Notes under the pieces: model-generated
What the model was told of the DNA's origin: nothing
Databases searched by the model: none
The model's input: the letters and a program-made list of their open reading frames with translations, nothing else
Shown here: piece by piece, positions 1 through 5,202 of the stretch
Layout: each line of letters starts with the position of its first letter
Numbering within the stretch: position 1 is the first letter of the stretch
Program-made: the position numbers and the translations under genes
DNA from: Akkermansia sp.
Lineage (GTDB): Bacteria > Verrucomicrobiota > Verrucomicrobiia > Verrucomicrobiales > Akkermansiaceae
Direction: 5' to 3'
DNA: 28,030 bases
NCBI GenBank assembly: GCA_017555465.1
Contig: JAFZGH010000200.1
Coordinates: 1-28,030, forward strand

Positions 1-183
1 AGCGAGGATGGCAATGCTGTTGCCATGAAACTGCCTACATACGGAGATGGCACGTCATTCGTGTACTCAGCGGTTAGCGGAATGCGAACCGCCCCCTCCA
101 CTCCGATGATTCCCGAGCCCACCACAGCTACGCTCAGCCTGCTGGCTCTTTGTGGGCTCGCCGCCCGCCGCCGTCGCAAGTAA
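1..183 (+). CDS. C-terminal end of a PEP-CTERM sorting-domain protein (partial)
   Basis: This frame is open from the first base of the window and stops with TAA at 181-183, giving the last 60 residues of a protein. The end has the layout of a PEP-CTERM sorting signal: an I-P-E-P motif (about 21 residues before the end), a short hydrophobic helix (LSLLALCGLAA) and a terminal basic cluster (RRRRK). In this family the tail anchors exported proteins in the membrane, where an exosortase is thought to process them. The residues before the tail are polar and small and suggest no particular enzyme. The passenger domain lies outside the window, so its function cannot be given. A strong terminator follows at once, making this the last gene of its transcript. 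PEP-CTERM proteins are common in Verrucomicrobiota, which supports the taxonomic guess. Confidence 0.85.
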   Translation, partial: SEDGNAVAMKLPTYGDGTSFVYSAVSGMRTAPSTPMIPEPTTATLSLLALCGLAARRRRK

Positions 184-203
184 TCAAAGCGATACTCCAT
201 TTC

Positions 204-247
204 AAAAGCCGTTGCTTCTATCTCGGGGGCAGCGGCTTTTCTTTTTG
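204..247 (+). terminator. Rho-independent terminator after the PEP-CTERM gene
   Basis: AAAAGCCGTTGC (204-215) pairs with GCAGCGGCTTTT (229-240) with one G-T pair, and a T-rich run follows (CTTTTT). It lies 20 bases after the stop codon of the PEP-CTERM gene. A closely related terminator sequence occurs at 2913-2955. Confidence 0.85.
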
Positions 248-251
248 ACAT

Positions 252-977
252 GTGTCCACAAGTATGGACACTTCATTTTCTTCCTATTCTCGTTCTTTCT
301 TCAAATCCATCACTTCTGAATCCATGGGCTGCGGCCACCCGGACAAGGTTGCAGACGCTATCTCTGATGCCATCCTCGATGCCTGTCTTGCGCAGGATCC
401 AGAAAGCCGTGTTGGCTGCGAGACGTTGGTAAAGGGCAATCAGGTTATCCTTGCCGGGGAAATCACGACCAAGGCAAAGCTGGACTATGAGAGCATCGTG
501 CGTAAGACTGTTGAGCTTATTGGCTACCGCACAGCTCAGGATGACCCTGTTTTCAATGCCGAAAGCATCGTGCTGACCAACCTAATCTGCGAGCAAAGCC
601 CAGATATCGCGCTCGGCGTTGATGAAAACAAGGGCGAAGGCAAGGAACAAGGCGCAGGCGACCAAGGTATGATGTTCGGCTACGCCTGTGATGAAACTCC
701 CGAGCTGATGCCAGCCCCCATCATGTTCGCCCACCGCATCATGAGGAAGCTGGAAGAAGTTAGGAAAGCTGGCACATTCCCTTGGCTTCGCCCGGATGCT
801 AAATGCCAAGTGACATTGACTATGATTCTGCCGGGAAGCCCTGCCCTATCAGTGCCGTTGTGCTTAGCACTCATCATTCAGCGGACGTATCAAAGGAAGA
901 AATTGAGAGAACTTGGAAAATCTGAGCTACCCTGGGAAAAACTGGATCCGAAGAAGCTCGATAAATTGAAATCATAA
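252..977 (+). pseudogene. metK: metK remnant (S-adenosylmethionine synthetase) with frameshift and internal deletion
   Basis: Residues 1 to about 189 align by eye with the start of methionine adenosyltransferase, which makes S-adenosylmethionine from methionine and ATP. Visible landmarks are GHPDK (28-32), VADAISDAILDA, GAGDQGMMFGYA, LMPAPI and WLRPDAKCQVTL. At about base 819 the family-like sequence jumps to the frame read from 818 (DYDSAGKP, then VVLSTHHS), so one base appears lost. Near 911-915 the original frame resumes with GKSELPWEKLD, which matches the extreme C-terminus of MetK (E. coli ends HFGREHFPWEKTD). Roughly 160-170 residues, including most of the central and C-terminal domains, are missing, so the product should be inactive. 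The reading frame stays open as a 241-residue hybrid. Start codon is GTG 252 or ATG 264. There is no room for a normal promoter after the preceding terminator. The conserved SEGHPDK reads MGCGHPDK here. Confidence 0.85.
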
Positions 978-1035
978 GCGGAGCAGCTTGGTCAGAACTT
1001 AGTCGGAACTTGGTCAGTCTGCCCTCCCGATTAAA

Positions 1036-1080
1036 CAAGACGCAAGAAATCACTCGGCGTTTCTTGCGTTTTGTTTTTCT
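1036..1080 (+). terminator. Rho-independent terminator after the metK remnant
   Basis: ACGCAAGAAA (1040-1049) pairs perfectly with TTTCTTGCGT (1060-1069), and a T-rich run follows (TTTGTTTTTC). It is probably the original metK terminator kept with the remnant. Before it lies a short direct repeat, CTTGGTCAG, twice. Confidence 0.85.
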
Positions 1081-1094
1081 TTACATACGCTCTT

Positions 1095-1171
1095 ATTCCC
1101 TTTTGGGAATATTTGTGTATCCAATGAGCTTTTTGTGACAAAATCTTCCCAATTGGGAATAAAGTCACAAG
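1095..1171. repeat. Two TTCCC-N4-GGGAA palindromes 50 bp apart
   Basis: ATTCCC-TTTT-GGGAAT (1095-1110) and TTCCC-AATT-GGGAA (1146-1159) have centres exactly 50 bp apart. The second lies inside a longer imperfect inverted repeat, TTGTGAC (1133-1139) with GTCACAA (1164-1170). A half site (TTCCC) appears at 1206-1210. The pair lies 3' of the minus-strand fic gene, so it may act as a terminator or processing hairpin, or as an operator for something else. No gene is visible in 1081-1238. Confidence 0.55.
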
Positions 1172-1238
1172 ATGTGTACAAAAGCATCATATTTGCCAAC
1201 ATATATTCCCATAATTCAGTTCTATCTAATTGAAAACA

Positions 1239-2270
1239 TCAGAAGTATGACTTCACTGCGAATTCAAATTGTTCCATAAAGATTTTCTTGAATGCCGTGA
1301 TGTTATTCTGTTCATAGAAAATCAACATGGCTTTCTTGTAATCTATGGATTCTACACTGCGGAAAGAAAGAGGGCAATATCCGTGAGCTATCAACACGGC
1401 ATTGGAAGTAAGTCTAGCCACACGTTTATTACCATCCATAAAAGCTTGAATGTATGACAACAAGACTAGCACCAGCAAAGATTTTGAAAAAACACAAGGT
1501 GTCTCATTCACAAGGTTACAGGTTGCCTCCAATGCCTCACGGATTTGGTATTCGTTATCAAGAGGCCGATAATTCGTTCCAGTAATGCCTACACGGCGGT
1601 GGCGAATGTTTCTATCAACCTGCAAATCGCGGATGAGAATGCTGTGAATGTCCTCGATATGAGCTACACTCAGATTTTGGAAATAATCCGGCTCTGAAAC
1701 AATGAAATCTAATGCGGCTTTATGATTCAACAGCATTGTAGCCTCATCGCGCGTTTTACCCTCGGCTGTACGTTGTTCCAATAACAATCTCTCGGTTTCC
1801 AGCAGAGTATAGGTATTGCCCTCAATCTGAGAGGATTTCCAGCTCAAATCAATACCGAGACGAGTCATTTCTTTGTGTCTTGCAGCATCTGATAACTGGC
1901 TGATGTTCGAAAGAAACTCCGCTTGGAGAGCCTGAAGATGTTTCTGTTCTTCAGCGGTAAACAGGACTGCCCCCGGCAGAACCGAGGTCAGCAACTCAAA
2001 ATTGAAATTGCTGATAATGCTTCGCTCATCAATATCACGGCTGTAATAGGTATCCAGATTGATTGTAGAAAGCAAGCGTCCATGCGGAGATAGATGGTAA
2101 CGAGTAGAGCGCCCTGCTCCGGTAATAAGCAGTTTTTCGTCTTTTACCAACTGCTGCAAAGCTCGCTTCACAGAAGCATCACTCACTTCTTGAGAGAGCG
2201 CTGTCATGACCTCGGCTTTGCTGAGGCTATCGTGTCTCCAAAATAATTCAAAAATCTGTTCTTTTAGCAT
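1239..2270 (-). CDS. Fic domain protein with N-terminal winged-helix domain and built-in inhibitory helix
   Basis: 343 residues. Residues 1-70 look like a winged-helix DNA-binding domain (SKAEVMTALSQ, DASVKRALQQLVKDEKLL, then GAGRSTRYHLSPHG as the wing). Residue 146 begins the [ST]xxxE[GN] inhibitory motif, S-S-Q-I-E-G, which in class II Fic proteins occupies the ATP gamma-phosphate site through its glutamate. The Fic core is at 274-286, IQAFMDGNKRVAR. The canonical motif is HxFx(D/E)GN(G/K)R, so the catalytic histidine is glutamine here (Q275, CAA codon). Fic enzymes usually transfer AMP from ATP to protein hydroxyls; without the histidine, activity is doubtful and a regulatory role is possible. 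Start ATG 2270 has AAGGAA upstream. The gene is visibly AT-rich compared with the division cluster, which suggests transfer. It is flanked by a metK remnant, and its promoter lies inside a symmetric operator array, which suggests autoregulation. Confidence 0.9.
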   Translation of the reverse strand: MLKEQIFELFWRHDSLSKAEVMTALSQEVSDASVKRALQQLVKDEKLLITGAGRSTRYHLSPHGRLLSTINLDTYYSRDIDERSIISNFNFELLTSVLPGAVLFTAEEQKHLQALQAEFLSNISQLSDAARHKEMTRLGIDLSWKSSQIEGNTYTLLETERLLLEQRTAEGKTRDEATMLLNHKAALDFIVSEPDYFQNLSVAHIEDIHSILIRDLQVDRNIRHRRVGITGTNYRPLDNEYQIREALEATCNLVNETPCVFSKSLLVLVLLSYIQAFMDGNKRVARLTSNAVLIAHGYCPLSFRSVESIDYKKAMLIFYEQNNITAFKKIFMEQFEFAVKSYF

Positions 2271-2283
2271 GTCTTTCTTCCTT

Positions 2284-2356
2284 TCGGCTCAATTTCTCCT
2301 TATTTTCGGCTCATTTTAGCAAATTTTGAGCCGATTACAAGCCAATATTGAGCCGA
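2284..2356. promoter_or_regulatory. Four-octamer TCGGCTCA operator array at the fic promoter
   Basis: TCGGCTCA occurs at 2284-2291 and 2306-2313, and its reverse complement TGAGCCGA at 2327-2334 and 2349-2356. Spacing within each pair is 22 bp, and the whole array has dyad symmetry centred on 2320. It begins 14 bp upstream of the fic start codon. A dimeric regulator contacting two helical turns would fit; the winged-helix domain of the Fic protein is the obvious candidate, but this is inference. Confidence 0.75.
2313..2340 (-). promoter_or_regulatory. Predicted fic promoter
   Basis: On the minus strand, TTGTAA (2335-2340) and TAAAAT (2313-2318) are separated by 16 bp, and TGC lies just before the -10 box. 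Octamers sit in the spacer, touch the -10 box and lie on either side, so bound protein would block polymerase. It falls about 45 bp before the start codon. Confidence 0.55.
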
Positions 2357-2494
2357 TTTTACGGAAACACCTGTGGTTACGAGGCATTGTTTTGGCATGA
2401 ACCAAGCATTAAAACGCAATTTGTCTGAGTTGTCGCTCAAACTGAGCACTAAACTGCCAAAAATGCCATTTTTTGCAAAAATAGCCAATTAAAA

Positions 2495-2512
2495 ACATTG
2501 ATATATCGATGT
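2495..2512. repeat. 18-bp near-perfect AT-rich palindrome
   Basis: ACATTGATATATCGATGT reads the same on both strands except for one mismatched pair. It lies in the gene-poor stretch upstream of fic. It could be a protein-binding site. Nothing else supports a function. Confidence 0.35.
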
Positions 2513-2581
2513 TATTGTTTTTACTTAATGCAAAAACCGATGTCGAGTCCCTGTGAGTTCGACTACGTCCTGAGACCCTTG

Positions 2582-2624
2582 AACCAAAAGCCCCGTACCT
2601 GGCAAGGTGCGGGGCTTTTGGTTT
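2582..2624. terminator. Very long 19-bp hairpin, probable bidirectional terminator
   Basis: AACCAAAAGCCCCGTACCT (2582-2600) pairs along its length with 2605-2623 (one G-T pair), leaving the 4-base loop GGCA. The A-run and T-run are inside the stem, so it can work as an intrinsic terminator in either direction. No gene that it would obviously serve is present on either side, which suggests that a gene has been lost or that an unannotated RNA ends here. Confidence 0.65.
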
Positions 2625-2752
2625 ATCAGCGTGGTCGGATTCGAAATCCACGACAACCGCTCGCGGTTGTTGAGGGGATGAACTGCCAGTGGCAGCCCGG
2701 CCGGCTGAGCCGAAGGGACACTTCGGGTCAAGCCCAGCTATGTGACCCTCAT
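2625..2752. other. Tract of consecutive small inverted repeats (structured non-coding region)
   Basis: Directly after the long hairpin come: CGTGG/CCACG (2630-2634, 2648-2652); ACAACCGC/GCGGTTGT (2653-2660, 2663-2670); CTGCCA/TGGCAG (2683-2688, 2690-2695); CGGCT/AGCCG (2702-2706, 2708-2712); CCGAAG/CTTCGG (2710-2715, 2721-2726); and GGGTCA/TGACCC (2725-2730, 2743-2748). The last three partly exclude each other. Open frames cross the tract on both strands but resemble no protein I know. The density of hairpins fits a structured RNA or a decayed mobile-element end better than coding sequence. Confidence 0.45.
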
Positions 2753-2912
2753 TCTGCAAGGGCACTGCATGGCCTCATTCAAGGCTTTCCTTATGGCATG
2801 GCACATACGGTCAGCATTGCTTACAGTTGCTTTATCCGTCTTACCTTGGTCAAGCCTGTTCAAGTCTCATACAAGTTTTACTTGATTATCAGAGGAGAGA
2901 ATCCTTAAACTC
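2753..2912 (-). other. Gene-poor stretch with a possible coding relic
   Basis: About 160 bases with no convincing start or complete gene. On the minus strand one frame reads through a protein-like piece (for example DKATVSNADRMCHAIRKAL) that ends at a stop near 2740 and has an in-frame stop upstream. I do not recognise it. It may be a leftover of a lost gene or chance. Confidence 0.2.
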
Positions 2913-2955
2913 AAAGGCCGTTGCTTGGCTTTCAAGCAACGGCTTTTTCTTTTTG
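2913..2955 (+). terminator. Strong Rho-independent terminator
   Basis: GCCGTTGCTTG (2917-2927) pairs perfectly with CAAGCAACGGC (2933-2943), followed by TTTTTCTTTTTG. Nothing clearly coding precedes it on the plus strand. Its left arm and T-run nearly repeat those of the terminator at 204-247 (15 of 16 bases identical between 202-217 and 2911-2926). Confidence 0.8.
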
Positions 2956-2995
2956 CGCGACAATAAGTGTGAAATAATCTGATCTCCCTCCACCC

Positions 2996-3032
2996 GTAAA
3001 AAAACGGGACAAGCACGTGGCTTGTCCCGTTG
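2996..3032 (-). terminator. Rho-independent terminator of ddh
   Basis: ACGGGACAAGC (3004-3014) pairs perfectly with GCTTGTCCCGT (3020-3030). On the minus strand a seven-base T run (2998-3004, written as A on plus) follows the stem. It lies about 33 bases after the ddh stop codon. Confidence 0.85.
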
Positions 3033-3063
3033 TGGGGGTAAATGGATTTTCCCGGGCGGGGAC

Positions 3064-3945
3064 TCAGACCAGCTGGGCGATGAGGGTTTCGCGATCGCCG
3101 GGGCAGAAGTCCATGGGCGGGATTTCCGGCAGCGTATAGCAGCCGGGGGCCAGGCGCATGCTGGCGCGGGCGGCACTCACCATCACCTGGGCGGTGAGGG
3201 CCGGGTTGTTGATACGCATTTCGAACTTGAAGATCTGGTTCTGCGTGGTGCCGGAAACGCCCTTGCGTTCCATGTACACGCCGTGGCCCATATCGCGCAG
3301 GGAGTCGATGTCGTCCACCTGCTTCACGTGGGTTTCATCGTGGCAGAAGTAGTCATCGGCCTTGATGGCGGCTTCCACGGTGGCAAAGTCTGCGCCCTCC
3401 TCCAGCTGCACGTAGACCATGCGGCGGTGCACGCCGGAACCAGTCGGGATGGTGAGGGAGAGGGCATCCTTCACGCCAGCCTTGGAGCGGGCCACCACGC
3501 TGTGGCCCATGCTCATGCCCGGGCCGAAGTTGGTGTAGGTGATGCCCTTGGGCGCCATGGCCAGCATCATGGTGCGCATGACGGAGTCTGAACCGGGGTC
3601 CCAGCCGGCGGAGATGACTGCCACAGCCTTGCTCTCACTGGCCTGCTTGCCCAGGGAACGGCGCAAGTCCACAATACCGCCGTGGATATCATAGCTATCC
3701 ACCGTGTTGATACCCTTGGCCAGCAGGGGGAGGGCTGTTTCCTCCACGCTGCGGGTGGGGGTGCAGAGCAACGCGACATCCACATGCCCCAGTTCGTCTA
3801 TGTCTGACACGGTTTTGATGCCATGCACCGGCGCGCTCCCGGCGCGGCGTACAATGCCTACCAATTCCATATCGGGCGCAGCGCGCAGTGCATCAACTGA
3901 GTATTTGCCGATATTTCCGTATCCTACGATGGCTACCTTAATCAT
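3064..3945 (-). CDS. ddh: meso-diaminopimelate dehydrogenase
   Basis: 293 residues from ATG 3945. The enzyme makes meso-diaminopimelate directly from tetrahydrodipicolinate, ammonia and NADPH, the shortest route to this cell wall and lysine precursor. The N-terminus IKVAIVGYGNIGKYSVDAL is a Rossmann dinucleotide site (GxGxxG). Family-typical segments follow: CTPTRSVEE, then VDSYDIHGGIVDLRRSLG, then ISAGWDPGSDSVMR, then TNFGPGMSMGHSVVARSKAGV. Length fits the family (about 300-330). An upstream in-frame extension to 4038 is rejected because it is not family-like and crosses the promoter. The gene is monocistronic with its own terminator. Its product is the substrate expected for the MurE encoded further on, which carries the meso-DAP motif. 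Confidence 0.92.
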   Translation of the reverse strand: MIKVAIVGYGNIGKYSVDALRAAPDMELVGIVRRAGSAPVHGIKTVSDIDELGHVDVALLCTPTRSVEETALPLLAKGINTVDSYDIHGGIVDLRRSLGKQASESKAVAVISAGWDPGSDSVMRTMMLAMAPKGITYTNFGPGMSMGHSVVARSKAGVKDALSLTIPTGSGVHRRMVYVQLEEGADFATVEAAIKADDYFCHDETHVKQVDDIDSLRDMGHGVYMERKGVSGTTQNQIFKFEMRINNPALTAQVMVSAARASMRLAPGCYTLPEIPPMDFCPGDRETLIAQLV

Positions 3946-3954
3946 CTTATCCGT

Positions 3955-3963
3955 GGGGGGGGG
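3955..3963 (-). repeat. Nine-base G/C homopolymer in the ddh leader
   Basis: Nine consecutive G on plus (C on the transcript) end 9 bases before the ddh start codon, where a ribosome-binding site would lie. Such runs are prone to slippage during replication. Confidence 0.7.
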
Positions 3964-3979
3964 TAAAGAATTATCAGAA

Positions 3980-3997
3980 AGGAAATCACTATTTCCT
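3980..3997 (-). promoter_or_regulatory. Inverted repeat in the ddh leader
   Basis: AGGAAAT (3980-3986) and ATTTCCT (3991-3997) form a perfect 7-bp inverted repeat with a CACT loop. It falls just downstream of the expected transcription start of ddh. It could be an operator or a small RNA hairpin. Confidence 0.45.
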
Positions 3998-4008
3998 GCT
4001 ACGCGTGT

Positions 4009-4038
4009 ATTGTATACGAAGCTACCCCACCTACGCAA
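4009..4038 (-). promoter_or_regulatory. Predicted ddh promoter
   Basis: Minus-strand TTGCGT (4033-4038) and TACAAT (4009-4014) with an 18-bp spacer. The start site would be near 4002, giving a leader of about 57 bases. Confidence 0.5.
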
Positions 4039-4085
4039 GCGCAGATTTACGCGTTGTCACACTTTTTAGAATTATTCTGATAAAT

Positions 4086-4532
4086 TCATCTCCGCATTCT
4101 GCGCTGCACCCAGCCGATAAGGAGGTGCAGCAGCCACACGGGCAAGTACACAAACTGGATCGCCAGCAGGCTGATCCAGACAAGGCCCATCACATAGCCC
4201 AGGCGGTTATCATAATCGGGCTGCCCCCAGCACATGCCGCAGGCCCAGAGCGTGAGCAGCAACGGCACCACCAGCCCCAGCAGCTGCAGGAAGCTCCCCC
4301 GGCTGGTGCGGGCGGGTATGCACAGCACCCCGCTTGGCGCCACCATGAACATGAAGAGCCAGGGCACGGTCAGCAGAGCAGCCAAGCCGTCCTGCAGGTA
4401 GTGGTAGCGCACATACGCCACCAGCAATCCTGCCAGTGCCAGCCCGGCGCAGACGAGCAGAAACCGCAGCACAAAGCGCCTGCGCGGCACCACGCAGGCC
4501 GGAACAGGCGGGGTTTGTTGCTGTTTTTCCAT
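4086..4532 (-). CDS. Small four-helix membrane protein, function unknown
   Basis: 148 residues. After a short polar N-terminus (MEKQQQTPPVPACVVPRRR) come four hydrophobic segments at roughly 20-45, 49-72, 80-103 and 111-143, and a basic end (QRRMRR). Arginines at 17-19 suggest a cytoplasmic N-terminus. I recognise no enzyme motif or family. The start ATG 4532 has AGGAAA five bases upstream, one of the better ribosome sites in the window. It lies between ddh and mraZ, is transcribed away from mraZ, and shares the upstream region that carries GTG-repeat sites. A link with envelope synthesis is only suggested by position. Confidence 0.75.
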   Translation of the reverse strand: MEKQQQTPPVPACVVPRRRFVLRFLLVCAGLALAGLLVAYVRYHYLQDGLAALLTVPWLFMFMVAPSGVLCIPARTSRGSFLQLLGLVVPLLLTLWACGMCWGQPDYDNRLGYVMGLVWISLLAIQFVYLPVWLLHLLIGWVQRRMRR

Positions 4533-4594
4533 GATTTTCCTGCGTTAATGTAGCACATTCCGCCCGCTCTCATCAAGCACAATTCAGACTGGTA

Positions 4595-4609
4595 CACTCC
4601 AGTGCACTC
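4595..4609 (-). promoter_or_regulatory. Two GAGTG repeats in reverse orientation, possible extra MraZ boxes
   Basis: CACTC at 4595-4599 and 4605-4609 (GAGTG on the minus strand) are exactly 10 bp apart. They match the period and core of the four GTG repeats at the mraZ promoter, about 80 bp away. They lie between mraZ and the divergent membrane protein gene. Confidence 0.4.
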
Positions 4610-4674
4610 ATGGCCCGAAGATTCGTCCAAATTCACCCGTTTGACAGAAATTTAAAAAAAAACACAATTTTGGA

Positions 4675-4703
4675 TTGACTTTTCGGGTGTATTGGAGTGT
4701 ACT
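4675..4703 (+). promoter_or_regulatory. Predicted promoter of the mraZ (dcw) operon
   Basis: TTGACT (4675-4680) and TGTACT (4698-4703) are separated by 17 bp. A TTGACA further up (4641-4646) lacks a good partner at the right distance. Confidence 0.55.
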
Positions 4704-4720
4704 GTGGGTGCAGGAAAGTG
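4685..4720 (+). promoter_or_regulatory. Four direct GTG repeats: putative MraZ operator
   Basis: GGGTG, GAGTG, GGGTG and AAAGTG have their GTG at 4687, 4697, 4708 and 4718, so spacing is 10, 11 and 10 bp. MraZ is known to bind tandem GTG-containing repeats (TGGGN in E. coli, AAAGTG in Mycoplasma) just upstream of its own gene. The repeats overlap the -10 box and the start of transcription, which fits autorepression of the cluster. Confidence 0.7.
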
Positions 4721-4731
4721 CACCAAAACGC

Positions 4732-5202
4732 ATGAATAGTGTCTCCACAGTAATGTTCACGGGCAACGTGACGCACAAGCTTGACCCGAAGAGTCGCATC
4801 GCGATTCCGGCAGGCTGGCGTGACGCGCAGGGGGCGGTTCTGTGGATGATAGACGCTCAGAATGAGGGATATCCGACACTGAAATGCTACACAAAGGAAA
4901 GCTTTGAGGAGATGGTGAACGGCATCCGGAGCCACGCTGAAGCACGTGGATTCGACCCTGCCGCCGTGAACCGCTACCTGGGTACCATCATCGGCCTGAG
5001 CTTCGAGGCCGAGGTGAGCAGCCAGGGCAAGCTCCTCATCCCGAAAGCACAGCGTGAACGCCTGAAACTGGCGGACACCGCGACCATTGTCGGCCGCGGA
5101 ACGTATTTCGAAATCTGGGCACCGGCCGACTTCGAAGCCACGAAGGCACCCGATGCCCTGGCGAAACTGGAACTGGACAAAGTATTCGGCATACTCACAT
5201 GA
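4732..5202 (+). CDS. mraZ: MraZ transcriptional regulator
   Basis: 156 residues from ATG 4732. MraZ is a ring-forming AbrB-type DNA-binding protein that regulates the division and cell wall cluster it heads. The first repeat is visible as MFTGNVTHKLDPKSRIAIP, with the DxxxR motif in DPKSR; the second as AEVSSQGKLLIPKAQRERLKL, with QGKLLIP in the equivalent place. The total length is close to the usual 140-150. Family members usually begin MF(R/T)G, which would make ATG 4753 the start (149 residues), but only 4732 has an AGGAAAG upstream, 13 bases away. The TTG-initiated extension from 4675 is rejected because it overlaps the -35 box. The stop overlaps the rsmH start (ATGA). Confidence 0.92.
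   Translation: MNSVSTVMFTGNVTHKLDPKSRIAIPAGWRDAQGAVLWMIDAQNEGYPTLKCYTKESFEEMVNGIRSHAEARGFDPAAVNRYLGTIIGLSFEAEVSSQGKLLIPKAQRERLKLADTATIVGRGTYFEIWAPADFEATKAPDALAKLELDKVFGILT

Noticed and set aside
184..251. SAM riboswitch before metK
   Set aside because: The gap is only 68 bases and is filled by the terminator; no riboswitch helices are present.
245..271. TTGACA at 245-250 as a metK promoter, and the GTGTCCA/TGGACAC inverted repeat at 252-271 as its operator
   Set aside because: The TTGACA is inside the terminator T-run and too near the start codon; the inverted repeat lies within the first codons of a pseudogene.
2540..2650. tRNA-like T-loop words (GTTCGAC near 2558, ATTCGAAAT near 2640)
   Set aside because: Neither has pairing T-arm stems, an acceptor stem or an anticodon arm; no cloverleaf can be built on either strand.
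2498..2908. Plus-strand frame of 136 residues in the gene-poor stretch
   Set aside because: It runs through the 19-bp hairpin and the series of inverted repeats, has no ribosome site and no recognisable sequence. The minus-strand frame at 2409-2765 fails for the same reasons.
4675..4731. TTG start giving a longer MraZ
   Set aside because: That TTG is the first half of the predicted -35 box, and the added residues are not family-like.
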